This document shows positions 36,736 to 44,991 of a stretch of 64,000 bases of DNA, piece by piece (within the stretch, counting starts at the first letter, position 1; each line of letters opens with the position of its first letter). The DNA comes from JAUXEH01 sp965533275. Its GTDB lineage: Bacteria > Acidobacteriota > Aminicenantia > Aminicenantales > Aminicenantaceae. Below the pieces are notes generated by a model. That model was not told the origin of the DNA and did not search any database. It was given only the letters and a program-made list of their open reading frames with translations. Position numbers and translations under genes: made by a program. The DNA is taken from positions 1-64,000 of the forward strand of contig CBESWG010000005.1 in assembly GCA_965533275.1 (NCBI GenBank), read 5' to 3'.

Positions 36736-37162
36736 TCCCCCCCATGCAGGGACCGCAATGAATCAAATCCAGTTTAGAGCTGCCTCTCAGGGCAATTCCT
36801 TTTTCCCCATTGGCTGGATTCGATTCTGTGAGAGAAGTCCTTGGCGCTCCGTTTAACTTCTATTCCTCAGCATACACCCTTTCGCTACAGATAGCACATG
36901 AAATTGGGCAAGTCAATATTAAATATTGATATTATGAGAATATTTTCCCCCACATGTAGCGCCCCGGCCAGGCATACCCCCGAGGAGTTGTGCAGGGGGC
37001 AACGATCAAAATTTAAAGGTTATCTGGACGGCGGTTTCGTTCTTCTTGATTTTGGCTAGGATGCGAAACGTCTTGGTCAATAGTGTCGTTTGCGCACAAG
37101 CATACAAACTTAGAGCTCACTAATCATTCGTCGCTGGATAAAATAGAAATAAAAGGGGCGAA
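36736..37162. other. 427-bp gap with a possible gene remnant
   Basis: No gene with start and ribosome site is visible. On the minus strand 37006-37116 an open frame without a start reads TLLTKTFRILAKIKKNETAV and ends QITFKF before a TGA. It has protein-like composition and could be the last piece of a lost gene such as a transposase; I cannot name the family. The AT-rich part near 36910-36950 (AATATTAAATATTGATATTA) may be promoter DNA for the beta-barrel gene. Confidence 0.3.
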
Positions 37163-38083
37163 TCAGAAAGAAAATGAGAGCGACAAGCTCTGCTGATAGG
37201 GAGTTATGTGGAGCCCGACGTCTATGTTCTTGGTCGCCAGTCCGGAGTGGCAGGCGCAGATCTTCTGCCCCACATAATACCCCAGCGCAGCCCCAAAGAA
37301 GACATCTGAAGGCCAGTGTTTATCCTGAAACGGCCGTGCAAGCGCGACCAGGGTCGCCGCGGAATAAGAGATGACGTCCACGAGCAGGCTGTCGTTATGA
37401 TGCGCGATCACCGAAGCCACGGAAAAAGCCGCGGTTGTGTGGCCCGAGGGGAAGGAGTGATAGTCGGAGCTCGTGCTGAACGGCCGGAACGAATGCTTGC
37501 CTTCCTCAGTGTAGGGCCTCGCTCGGCCCACGGTCCATTTCAGGGCGTACAATACGGTGGAGGAGATGAGCAGGCTCTCGATGCTCAGGAGGGCGGTCTT
37601 GCGCATGCCCGTACTCCCGACGATCTCTCCGGCCAAGTAAAAACCCCCAGAAACACCCATCAGTATCAGCGGCTCCCCGAATCTGGAGAAAGCATTCCAG
37701 AAATCGTCTCCGGATGTGTTCCTGTTGCTCTGTGACCATTCTTGGATGCCGTCATCGACCGAATAGATCAGCCCCGTAATCCCCAAAGCTACCGCAAACT
37801 TTGTCCAATCCCGGCCATCCCATTCCAGGGGCCCCGTCCAGACGGATACAAAGTCGTTCCCGAAGTCTTTCAGGAACTGAGTGTTCAGTCTATAGGTGCG
37901 AGGCTCTTTCTCTTGGGAAAAGACTGGACCGCAGAGTATCACAATGGACAACAGCACAAGTCCAAAGATGGTTCCAGTTTTGTTGGGGCCGATGACCGTG
38001 TTCTCCCTTGAATCTATAAAAGTGTCCTCATCATATAGGGAAGGCACATATTTTTTCAATAGGAAAGAAACTGATCTATTCAA
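37163..38083 (-). CDS. PAP2-superfamily phosphatase, membrane protein
   Basis: A 306-residue protein with all three PAP2 acid-phosphatase motifs: KWTVGRARP (KxxxxxxRP), FPSGHTTAAF (SGH) and ALARPFQDKHWPSDVFFGAA (RxxxxxHxxxD). Hydrophobic segments surround these motifs, so it is an inner-membrane or periplasm-facing lipid phosphatase, for example acting on undecaprenyl or phosphatidyl phosphates. The N-terminus has a hydrophobic run GTIFGLVLLSIVILCG followed by FSQEK, a signal-like segment. The start is TTG at 38083 after GAGGAAGA; a shorter start is possible. It is divergent from the WaaP-like kinase gene, which fits an envelope lipid or LPS neighbourhood. Confidence 0.88.
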   Translation of the reverse strand: MNRSVSFLLKKYVPSLYDEDTFIDSRENTVIGPNKTGTIFGLVLLSIVILCGPVFSQEKEPRTYRLNTQFLKDFGNDFVSVWTGPLEWDGRDWTKFAVALGITGLIYSVDDGIQEWSQSNRNTSGDDFWNAFSRFGEPLILMGVSGGFYLAGEIVGSTGMRKTALLSIESLLISSTVLYALKWTVGRARPYTEEGKHSFRPFSTSSDYHSFPSGHTTAAFSVASVIAHHNDSLLVDVISYSAATLVALARPFQDKHWPSDVFFGAALGYYVGQKICACHSGLATKNIDVGLHITPYQQSLSLSFSF

Positions 38084-38162
38084 TCTTCCTCAAACTGTAT
38101 GGACGAGGCGAAACTAGCAAACCCATTCGTTCAGGGCCTTTCCCAGCATTAGGTGGCATGGT

Positions 38163-38182
38163 AGAGCTGGTTTGACAGCTCT
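38163..38182. repeat. Small inverted repeat upstream of WaaP-like gene
   Basis: AGAGCTG-GTTTGA-CAGCTCT gives a perfect 7-bp stem with a 6-base loop. There is no T-run, so a terminator is unlikely. It lies in the divergent promoter region between the PAP2 and kinase genes and could be an operator or chance. Confidence 0.25.
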
Positions 38183-38190
38183 AATAAGGG

Positions 38191-39060
38191 GTGCTATTGT
38201 ACCTGAAAATGGGAGGCCGGGGTCGTTTCTGCGGTGAAAAAAGGGACAGGGGTACCGAGATTTCGAGCGCCGGCTATTCAGGCCGTGTCCATCCCCGCTT
38301 CAACAGCGCATCTTTGCAGGATATCCTCTTCCAGGGAGACAATCTCCTGGATATGCCTGGAGTTCGGATCCTGGCGAGTTCCCGCAATCGGATCGGAGAG
38401 ATTCGCCTGCCCGATCCGGAGGGCGTGCTGATCCCCTACATTCTCAAAGAATTTCGACCCCGTGGGATCGACAAGCTTAAGAGCGCTCTGATCAGATCCA
38501 AGGCCGAAAAAGCCTGGAGAGGAAGCTGGTCCCTGGTGGAGGCCGGAGTGGACACCGCCCTTCCCATAGCCTACCTGGAGAACAGGAGCGGGCTTTTCCT
38601 CGATCATGCTCTGTTTTTTGCTCTGTCTGTAGCAGAAGCCCCCGAACTCAGGAGTCTTTTTCACTCCAATCAGGAAGAATCACTGGAATCTCTGATCACG
38701 CAGTTGGGGGCTTTTGTAAGGGGATGTCACGGTCAGGGCATCCTGCACCGTGATCTGTCGGACGGCAACGTGTTGGTCCAAGAGGAAGGTCCACTCAAGT
38801 ATCATTTTGTTCTACTCGACACCAACCGCATACGCATAAAAAAGAATGTGGGACATATACGGGGGATAAAGAACCTCATCCGGCTGGGTGTCCCGGGCAA
38901 ATATCAGAGAATGTTTTTGACGGCCTATCTCGAACCCCATCCCCTATCTCTAGGGCCCTGGTTGTGGTATCGGAGTATCAAATCGCTGTTTTCAGGTTAC
39001 ATGACATTCAAGTCCAAGCTGCGGATCCGAGACATCGTGCGCAAGCTGCGGATACAGTGA
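38191..39060 (+). CDS. Kdo/WaaP-family lipopolysaccharide kinase
   Basis: About 289 residues with the eukaryote-like kinase fold of the WaaP/KdkA family, which phosphorylates the LPS inner core. Seen: strand Lys in PYILKEFRPRGIDKLKSALI, the family's GIDK element, helix KAEKAWRGSWSLVEAGVDTA, then the intact catalytic loop GILHRDLSDGNVLV and the metal site LLDTNRIR, in which DTN replaces DFG. The start is uncertain. GTG at 38191 and ATG at 38209 both open the frame without a good ribosome site, and the first 20 codons include AAAAAAGGGACAG, which also occurs in the repeat at 61819-61926. Protein-like conservation begins near GYSGRVHPRF. The methyltransferase follows 63 bases downstream. Confidence 0.8.
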   Translation: MLLYLKMGGRGRFCGEKRDRGTEISSAGYSGRVHPRFNSASLQDILFQGDNLLDMPGVRILASSRNRIGEIRLPDPEGVLIPYILKEFRPRGIDKLKSALIRSKAEKAWRGSWSLVEAGVDTALPIAYLENRSGLFLDHALFFALSVAEAPELRSLFHSNQEESLESLITQLGAFVRGCHGQGILHRDLSDGNVLVQEEGPLKYHFVLLDTNRIRIKKNVGHIRGIKNLIRLGVPGKYQRMFLTAYLEPHPLSLGPWLWYRSIKSLFSGYMTFKSKLRIRDIVRKLRIQ

Positions 39061-39123
39061 AGATCATGAGGGATGCATATCACTGTGGTTCAAAGACTCA
39101 GCCAAAGTGGGAGGAGAATCGGC

Positions 39124-39768
39124 ATGCAGGATGACTTCACGAAGGAAGGGGTCAAAAAGTATGCTAAGACCCGCTACAGAAAGGCGGACCAAAAATATGT
39201 CCATAGGAGGGAAGAGGCCATCCTTCGCAGTTATTTGAAAAGAGCAGCAGGCGGTCCAGGCCTGATCCTGGATATCCCCTGCGGGTACGGACGTTTTTCA
39301 CCTCTACTGCTCGAGTTTAGTTCGAGTATCATTGGCTGCGATCAGTCCTTGTCCATGGTACGGCATATGCAGAACCAGCATCCACTCTCTCCTAACAGGT
39401 TGTGGGGCGTGGTCGGAGATGCAGTCGGAGGGATGCCTTTCAAAGCAGAGGCCTTTGCGGGCGTCGTCAGCATCCGCCTCTTTCAACACCTCCACGAGCG
39501 TAGCGAAAGAGAAGCCGCTCTAAAGGAGTTCGCAAGGCTGTCCCAACGCTTTGTCATTCTGTCATATTATCGCCGGAATGCCCTACATATGGCTCAGCGC
39601 CGTTTAAGACGGTGGATCAAGCCTTCGCAAACCACAATAGATATGGTAATCCATTCGGAATTCTTAGAAGACATACATAAAGCGGGCCTTGATTGCATTA
39701 GTGAAAAAGCGGTCTTAAAGGGACTGCACGCCCATCATCTTGTCCTATTGCACAAATTAGAGGTGTGA
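39124..39768 (+). CDS. SAM-dependent methyltransferase
   Basis: A 214-residue class I methyltransferase. The start is the ATG at 39124, seven bases after GGGAGGAG; an earlier in-frame ATG at 39073 has no site. Motif I is LILDIPCGYGRF (where ExGxGxG is usual), motif II ends at IIGCDQSLSMV, and motif IV/post-I is WGVVGDAVGGMPFKAEAFAG then VVSIRLFQHL. There is no membrane segment. The arrangement next to the WaaP-like kinase suggests it modifies a lipid or sugar of the envelope; the substrate cannot be read. A small protein-like fragment overlaps its end. Confidence 0.85.
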   Translation: MQDDFTKEGVKKYAKTRYRKADQKYVHRREEAILRSYLKRAAGGPGLILDIPCGYGRFSPLLLEFSSSIIGCDQSLSMVRHMQNQHPLSPNRLWGVVGDAVGGMPFKAEAFAGVVSIRLFQHLHERSEREAALKEFARLSQRFVILSYYRRNALHMAQRRLRRWIKPSQTTIDMVIHSEFLEDIHKAGLDCISEKAVLKGLHAHHLVLLHKLEV

Positions 39769-39781
39769 AAAAGAGGACTGC

Positions 39782-39868
39782 TTTAATACAAAGGCCGGGC
39801 AAATCTATGTGGCGGTCATCATCGCTATGCTGGTCGGCAAGTATGTCGGCGCCGCCAGCTCCAAATAA
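39782..39868 (+). pseudogene. C-terminal remnant of a membrane protein
   Basis: A 28-codon fragment without a start codon reads FNTKAGQIYVAVIIAMLVGK then YVGAASSK and a TAA. This is a convincing last transmembrane helix with a basic tail. Its frame runs into the methyltransferase stop region, where a TAG closes it. It looks like the 3' leftover of a deleted gene. No family can be named. Confidence 0.35.
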
Positions 39869-39877
39869 CCACCTCGC

Positions 39878-40369
39878 TCAGAGAGAGATGATGACCTCTT
39901 CTGCCTTCTTCCCGCTCATGTAGGTGATATCTATTCTCCCGATCCGTACCCTTCTGACCGATTCGTCCGTGATCTGCGCGGCCTTGACCTTGTCTGGCTC
40001 ACCCTCCAGGCCTTCGATCATGACCTCGAGGGCGTGCCGTTTTTCCGCCATCTCCTCCACAAATGTGACCTTCCCCATGAACTGGGTCGTCGCATACAGA
40101 TGATCGCAAGCCCCCTGAACATAACCCTTGTCAAGGAGCGCCTGCCCCCATACCACTTTATTCTGCTTTAGTATGTCGACTTTCTTCCCTTCCTGGGCAC
40201 AGTGGAAGAAGAGGCAGTTACGTTCTCGATCATATCCGTGGCTTAGGGTCGCCAGATACGGCTCACTATCCAGGCACATGGCAATGGTGACATACTTGGC
40301 GTTCTCCAGGATCGTGACCATCTCATCCTTGGTCTCTATCGCCTTCTCTTCCCGTCTCAGACTTCTCAT
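39878..40369 (-). CDS. Pyridoxamine-5'-phosphate-oxidase-like FMN-binding protein
   Basis: A 163-residue split-barrel protein of the PNPOx/NimA type. Seen: YVTIAMCLDSEPYLATLSHG near residues 26-45, the strand CLFFHCAQEGKKVDILKQNK, and the family's YATTQFMGKVTFVEEMAEK. These proteins bind FMN or F420/heme and reduce small substrates. Its ATG overlaps by four bases (ATGA, 40366-40369) the end of the FmdE-like gene, which shows translational coupling. The two products therefore probably work together, perhaps in redox or metal handling. No signal peptide. Confidence 0.8.
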   Translation of the reverse strand: MRSLRREEKAIETKDEMVTILENAKYVTIAMCLDSEPYLATLSHGYDRERNCLFFHCAQEGKKVDILKQNKVVWGQALLDKGYVQGACDHLYATTQFMGKVTFVEEMAEKRHALEVMIEGLEGEPDKVKAAQITDESVRRVRIGRIDITYMSGKKAEEVIISL

Positions 40370-41019
40370 GTTTCTTTTGCTCCTTCCAACACCAACCAGT
40401 TCTGCATTTCTTTTCTTTCCACGAGCATCGCCCGAACTTTCCCTATAAACAGATCCTGCAGTTCTTTCCTCTCAGCATCGCTCGCTTCATCCCAGAGAAC
40501 CTTCTTCATGAGTTCATTCAGCCTTATCGCATTATCTGTTGGGTAGGGAATTCTTTTTGGATAAAACTTGACCAGGACTCGGGCTTCGTTATCCAAGCGT
40601 TTAAACTCAAAACACATGGATTCAGAGTCGATCTCTTCCGAACTGAATTGAAGCAAATCCCTGCGAACATAATTCTGTGCCAGGCCCTTAAAACCCGATG
40701 TGGAAGCAGCTCCGGTTAGGAAACTGAACACCTGCCCTATGACACCGTATACGCCCTCATCCGGATCTCCGAAAACCGTCACGGCAATATTGCCCCTTAT
40801 GGGAATTTCATCTTGATATAAAACATTGAGTGCTTCCTGACAGCTCATATATGCGCCCGCAACGGTAGGGCAGGCATGCCCGGCCATTTTTACGGTTTCG
40901 ATAAAGGTGTATTCAAGAACCGCATCTTTTTCCCTGAAGGCGCCCAGCGTTTCTGCTAAAGGTTCCTTAAATCTTATGGGGTTAACTTCATATAGGAAGT
41001 CTCTAAATATATTCGACAT
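40366..41019 (-). CDS. FmdE-like domain protein
   Basis: A 217-residue cytoplasmic protein resembling FmdE/FwdE, a domain first seen beside molybdenum formylmethanofuran dehydrogenases. The clearest region is MAGHACPTVAGAYMSCQEAL (about residues 45-64), with the GH..CP and following Cys that bind metal in the family. No C-terminal zinc ribbon is present. AAAGGAG precedes the ATG. It is translationally coupled to the PNPOx-like gene, and a small membrane protein gene lies 72 bases upstream on the same strand. Function in bacteria that lack methanofuran is unknown. The start is well supported. Confidence 0.65.
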   Translation of the reverse strand: MSNIFRDFLYEVNPIRFKEPLAETLGAFREKDAVLEYTFIETVKMAGHACPTVAGAYMSCQEALNVLYQDEIPIRGNIAVTVFGDPDEGVYGVIGQVFSFLTGAASTSGFKGLAQNYVRRDLLQFSSEEIDSESMCFEFKRLDNEARVLVKFYPKRIPYPTDNAIRLNELMKKVLWDEASDAERKELQDLFIGKVRAMLVERKEMQNWLVLEGAKET

Positions 41020-41091
41020 GCGATCTCCTTTCGCGGTGATCAGAACCGCTGGCTCGAATCCGGTCGCTTAACTGCATCCTAAATAGGCCAA

Positions 41092-41538
41092 CTACACTTT
41101 CTTAAGTTTCAAATAGAGAATAAGAAGACAGAGCGCCATCAATACAGTCGATGGAAACGCCGAGCCAACACCCAGAGGGCTGATGGCCGCCAGGAAGAGG
41201 ATGCCACCCAGTATTCCCAAGAGAAAAAGCTTTCCCCGCATGAACAGAAGGACTCCGACTAATATCTGGCCCAGTGCGATCAGGGAGATGAACAACTCCG
41301 TGTGTGATCTGAACGCTCCAAAGATGAAATTCTTATAAAGGCCCACCGCATTCTCACCGTAGCCCACATAGGCCTCCGGTCTTAAATTCCCATAGATCAG
41401 ATTGAATACCCCTGCCAAGAGAAAGATAACCCCCCAAGCGATCTTTCCAATTCTGGGCCGTTTTAAGCAGATAACAATAAGTGAGATCGTGATGGTGTGG
41501 GTGACGAGATAAGGAAACCAGAGGTCCGACCAGTCCAT
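41092..41538 (-). CDS. Small four-helix membrane protein
   Basis: A 148-residue inner-membrane protein with four hydrophobic helices (VTHTITISLIVICL, WGVIFLLAGVFNLIYG, LFISLIALGQILVGVLLFM, GILGGILFLAAISPLG). The start is the ATG at 41538 after AAGGAG; an upstream in-frame start adds an unlikely charged tail. It resembles DUF6790-like proteins; function unknown. It may form an operon with the FmdE-like and PNPOx-like genes downstream (72-base gap). Confidence 0.65.
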   Translation of the reverse strand: MDWSDLWFPYLVTHTITISLIVICLKRPRIGKIAWGVIFLLAGVFNLIYGNLRPEAYVGYGENAVGLYKNFIFGAFRSHTELFISLIALGQILVGVLLFMRGKLFLLGILGGILFLAAISPLGVGSAFPSTVLMALCLLILYLKLKKV

Positions 41539-41641
41539 GGCGCGCTCCTTTTTTCCAGCACAATTATAACTCAAATGCTGGAACGGTGTAAGGCATTCAG
41601 GTCAGTGCTTAAAGGAAAACTTGGTTCTATAGGGGGGAAGT

Positions 41642-41717
41642 TGGTGGAGCTGATGGGACTTGAACCCACGACCTCTTGACTGCCAGTCAAGCGTTCTCCC
41701 AACTGAACTACAGCCCC
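41642..41717 (-). tRNA. tRNA-Ala (GGC anticodon)
   Basis: The minus strand folds into a full cloverleaf. The 7-bp acceptor stem is GGGGCTG with CAGCTCC (one G-U), and the D stem is GTTC/GAAC. The anticodon stem is CTTGA/TCAAG around loop CTGGCAG (anticodon GGC, reads GCC), and the T arm is GTGGG-TTCAAGT-CCCAT. Discriminator A is followed by an encoded CCA. Confidence 0.95.
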
Positions 41718-42075
41718 ACCTAAGGGCTTGTATATCGTACTAAAACTTAGGGATGCAGTCAAGTCGAGATTGAGGGGCAACCTTTAGGTCCTGGGAAGCG
41801 TAAGATAAGAGTCGAGTGAATATTTGGAGACATATTGCGGTAAAGATATTGTCCCGAATGGAGGCGATGAGATTGCTTTGCTGCTCCGCAGCTCGTAATG
41901 ACAAGATAAACTTCTTGCCCGGGCGCTGCGGTGGCAAGCAAGGACATGCACAAAGACTCCCGAAGGAGCATGGCTCTCAAGGCATGAATATCGACAAGAA
42001 AGTGCACAAAATGCCCGTCGGCAATATACACGAAATCGTATATGTGCTAAGATATCAGGCGTAAAGGTATAAAGA
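41718..42075. other. 358-bp gap between tRNA-Ala and ftsH, repeat-containing
   Basis: No supported gene. The gap contains a dispersed-repeat-like element at 41859-41906 and a possible weak hairpin around 41912-41938 (CTTGCC ... GGCAAG). The segment before ftsH carries AAAGG near 42065 as a modest ribosome site. Short open frames here are by-products of the repeat. Confidence 0.5.
41859..41906. repeat. REP-like dispersed intergenic repeat
   Basis: Read on the minus strand the core is CATTACGAGCTGCGGAGCAG followed by CAAAGCAATCTCATCGCC. This is a variant of the widely scattered bacterial element with CATTGCGAG ... GAAGCAATC. The middle, CTGCTCCGCAG, can form a small hairpin. Only one copy is in the window. 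It sits downstream of ftsH's tRNA neighbour, in non-coding DNA. Confidence 0.5.
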
Positions 42076-44064
42076 ATGGACAGACCAAGAAAGCAGAATA
42101 AGACATACAAAAACATCCTGTTCTGGATCGCCGCAGGCATCCTGATCATCCTACTCTTTAGTGTGTTCCAGAATCCCGGAGCTGTGAGCGAGGAAGTAAA
42201 TTTCAGCCAGTTCCTAGAGGACGTGGAAGAAGACCAGATCGGCGAAGTCACCATCGAAGGCAACCAAGTCGAGGGGACCTATGCGACCGGGACCGCCTTC
42301 AAGACCGTGGTCCCCGAGCAGTACAAAGACCTGGTCCAGGTCCTGCGCGAGCACAACGTCCAGATCGATGTGAAAGACACTAGTAAGAATCCCTGGTACT
42401 CATACCTCTTCACCGCGTTCCCCATCCTCCTGCTCATCCTGTTCTGGGTATTCTTCATGCGGCAGATGCAGGCGGGCGGCAACAAGGCCATGTCCTTCGG
42501 GAAGAGCCGGGCCAAGCTTTTTTCGGGCCTCCAGAAGAAGGTGACCTTCAAGGATGTCGCCGGCGTGGTCGAGGCCAAGGAAGAACTCTCCGAGATCATC
42601 GAGTTTCTGCGCGAACCCAAGAAGTTCCAGAAGCTCGGGGGCCGCATCCCCAAGGGCGTGCTCCTGGTCGGGGCGCCGGGCACGGGTAAAACCCTGCTGG
42701 CCCGGGCCGTAGCCGGAGAAGCCAACGTTTCGTTCTTCTCGATCAGCGGCTCCGATTTTGTCGAGATGTTCGTGGGTGTGGGCGCTTCTCGTGTGCGCGA
42801 CCTCTTCGAACAAGGGAAGAAACAGGCGCCCTGCCTGATCTTCATCGACGAGATCGACGCCGTCGGCCGCCACCGCGGGGCCGGTCTGGGAGGCGGACAC
42901 GACGAGCGCGAACAAACCTTGAACCAGCTCCTGGTGGAGATGGACGGATTCGACTCCAACGAAGGCGTCATCCTGATCGCCGCCACTAACCGGCCTGACA
43001 TCCTGGACACCGCCCTGCTGCGGCCTGGTCGTTTCGACCGCCGCATCGTGGTCAACATGCCGGACGTCAAGGGCCGCGAGGATATCCTGCGCGTGCACGT
43101 CAAACAGATCCCGCTCAGCAAGGATGTCGAGCTCAAGATCCTGGCCCGCTCCACCCCCGGTTTTTCGGGTGCCGACCTGGAAAACATGGTCAACGAAGCC
43201 GCGCTCCTGGCCGCACGAGAGGACCAGGAAGAGGTCACCATGCGTGACTTAGAGATGGCCAAGGACAAGGTGCTCATGGGCGTCGAGCGCAAGAGCATGA
43301 TCATCAGTGAGGAAGAGAAGGAGAGCACGGCCTACCACGAGGCGGGCCACGCCCTGGTCGCCGCCCTGATCCCTGAGGCCGATCCCATCCATAAGGTGAG
43401 CATCATTCCCAGAGGCATGGCGCTGGGGCTCACACAGCAGCTTCCCCTGGACGACCGCTACACCTACTCCAAGACCTTCCTCGATGCCCAGCTTTCCGTT
43501 TACATGGCCGGGCGGATTGCGGAACAGACTTTCCTTAATAAAACCACCACGGGGGCGGCCAACGACTTCGAAAAGGCATCGGCGATCGCCCACAAGATGG
43601 TGTGCGTGTACGGGATGTCCGACCTGGGACCTATTTCCTATGGGGAGCGGGACGAAATGGTGTTTCTGGGCAGGGAACTCACAACCCAGAAGAACTACAG
43701 CGAGCAGACCGCCGAGCAGATCGACGAAGAAGTCAAGAATATCATCAACCGCAACTACGAACGTGCGCAGTCCATCATCGACAAACATCGCGAAATCCTG
43801 GTAAAAATGGCGGACGCCCTGCTCGACAAGGAGGTCTTGAACTCCGATGAGATCGAGAGCCTGATCAACGGAATAGACCTGCCCAAAAAAAACAAGAAGC
43901 CGGCCAAAACCACAAAACCGAAGGCCGCGAAAAAGGCCAAACCCAAGGCCAAAAAACCAGCAGCCAAATCTGAAACAAAGCCCAAAGCCGAGCCCGTAGA
44001 GCCCTCCGAGGCTACTGAGAAGCCCGAGATAAATAACGAAAAACCAGAAATCCCAGATAGTTAA
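42076..44064 (+). CDS. ftsH: ATP-dependent zinc metalloprotease FtsH
   Basis: A 662-residue membrane AAA+ protease. There are two N-terminal transmembrane helices (about 16-35 and 115-135) with a periplasmic domain between. The Walker A motif is GAPGTGKT, Walker B is CLIFIDEIDA, the pore loop is FVEMFVGVGASRVRDLF, the SRH is ATNRPDILDTALLRPGRFDR, and the protease site is HEAGH, with the third zinc ligand Asp further on (TGAANDFEKA). The last 65 residues are an unusual Lys/Pro/Ala-rich low-complexity tail (TKPKAAKKAKPKAKKPAAKS) ending in acidic repeats. It degrades membrane and regulatory proteins. It heads the core operon with folP 21 bases downstream. Confidence 0.98.
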   Translation: MDRPRKQNKTYKNILFWIAAGILIILLFSVFQNPGAVSEEVNFSQFLEDVEEDQIGEVTIEGNQVEGTYATGTAFKTVVPEQYKDLVQVLREHNVQIDVKDTSKNPWYSYLFTAFPILLLILFWVFFMRQMQAGGNKAMSFGKSRAKLFSGLQKKVTFKDVAGVVEAKEELSEIIEFLREPKKFQKLGGRIPKGVLLVGAPGTGKTLLARAVAGEANVSFFSISGSDFVEMFVGVGASRVRDLFEQGKKQAPCLIFIDEIDAVGRHRGAGLGGGHDEREQTLNQLLVEMDGFDSNEGVILIAATNRPDILDTALLRPGRFDRRIVVNMPDVKGREDILRVHVKQIPLSKDVELKILARSTPGFSGADLENMVNEAALLAAREDQEEVTMRDLEMAKDKVLMGVERKSMIISEEEKESTAYHEAGHALVAALIPEADPIHKVSIIPRGMALGLTQQLPLDDRYTYSKTFLDAQLSVYMAGRIAEQTFLNKTTTGAANDFEKASAIAHKMVCVYGMSDLGPISYGERDEMVFLGRELTTQKNYSEQTAEQIDEEVKNIINRNYERAQSIIDKHREILVKMADALLDKEVLNSDEIESLINGIDLPKKNKKPAKTTKPKAAKKAKPKAKKPAAKSETKPKAEPVEPSEATEKPEINNEKPEIPDS

Positions 44065-44085
44065 AGGGAGCACACCAGAAACACA

Positions 44086-44991
44086 GTGAGACGAGAGTAC
44101 ACGATCCAGGCACGAGGACAGGATTATGTCCTGGGCCGTCGGACCTGGATCATGGGCGTGCTCAACATCACTCCAGATTCCTTCTCAGACGGCGGACTCT
44201 TTTTCGACACTGACCAGGCCATAAAACAGGGGCAGAGGCTCGTCGATGAGGGGGCCGATATCCTCGACATCGGCGGGGAGAGCACGCGCCCCGGTTCCGA
44301 TGCCGTCCCCGCTGAGGAAGAAAAAAGACGGATCCTGCCTGTTATCGCCGAGATCCGGGAAAGCACGGATGTCCTGATCTCCGTCGACACGACCAAGGCC
44401 GAAGTTGCCGAAGCGGCACTGGAGGCCGGGGCCGACATCATCAACGACATCAGCGCGGGCCGCTTCGATGAACGCATCCTGTCCCTGGCCGCCGAGCGGG
44501 GCACACCGCTCATCCTCATGCACATGCTGGGAACCCCAGGGACAATGCAGGTCGATCCACACTACGACGACCTGCTTCCCGAGATCGGCGCTTTCTTCGA
44601 GGCAAGGATCGCCGCGGCTATCGGTCATGGAGTGAAACGCGAAAACCTCATCCTCGATCCAGGGATCGGCTTTGGCAAGCGCCATCAGGACAACCTCTGC
44701 CTCCTCAAACACCTCGGTTATCTGGGCAGATTGGGACATCCCCTGCTGGTCGGCGTTTCGCGAAAATCCTTCCTCGGACGCATCCTGGACGATGCCCCTG
44801 CAGAGGAACGGCTGGAAGGCACGATCGCGGCAGCCCTGATCAGTATGCTGCATGGGGCACATATCCTCCGGGTGCATGATGTCGCCGCCGTAAAAAAAGC
44901 CGTGGCAGTGGCCGAGGAAATCATGTACAATATAGGGTACTGTGGTTCTGTAGGATCGGGGGGAACGGACCGGGTATACGATGCTGAATAA
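44086..44991 (+). CDS. folP: Dihydropteroate synthase
   Basis: A 301-residue folate enzyme that joins p-aminobenzoate to the pterin. The TIM-barrel motifs are complete: IMGVLNITPDSFSDGG, DIGGESTRPGSD, LILDPGIGFGKRHQDN and VGVSRKSFLGRIL. The start is GTG at 44086, 21 bases after ftsH; an upstream GGGAG is somewhat distant. Its end overlaps cdaA by 11 bases, so translation is coupled. Order ftsH-folP-cdaA-ybbR-glmM is a known conserved arrangement. Cytoplasmic. The C-terminal 20 residues (VGSGGTDRVYDAE) extend past the barrel and overlap cdaA. Confidence 0.96.
   Translation: MRREYTIQARGQDYVLGRRTWIMGVLNITPDSFSDGGLFFDTDQAIKQGQRLVDEGADILDIGGESTRPGSDAVPAEEEKRRILPVIAEIRESTDVLISVDTTKAEVAEAALEAGADIINDISAGRFDERILSLAAERGTPLILMHMLGTPGTMQVDPHYDDLLPEIGAFFEARIAAAIGHGVKRENLILDPGIGFGKRHQDNLCLLKHLGYLGRLGHPLLVGVSRKSFLGRILDDAPAEERLEGTIAAALISMLHGAHILRVHDVAAVKKAVAVAEEIMYNIGYCGSVGSGGTDRVYDAE

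Noticed and set aside
38163..38182. Rho-independent terminator at the 38163 hairpin
   Set aside because: No T-run on either side, and it sits upstream of two divergent genes rather than after one.
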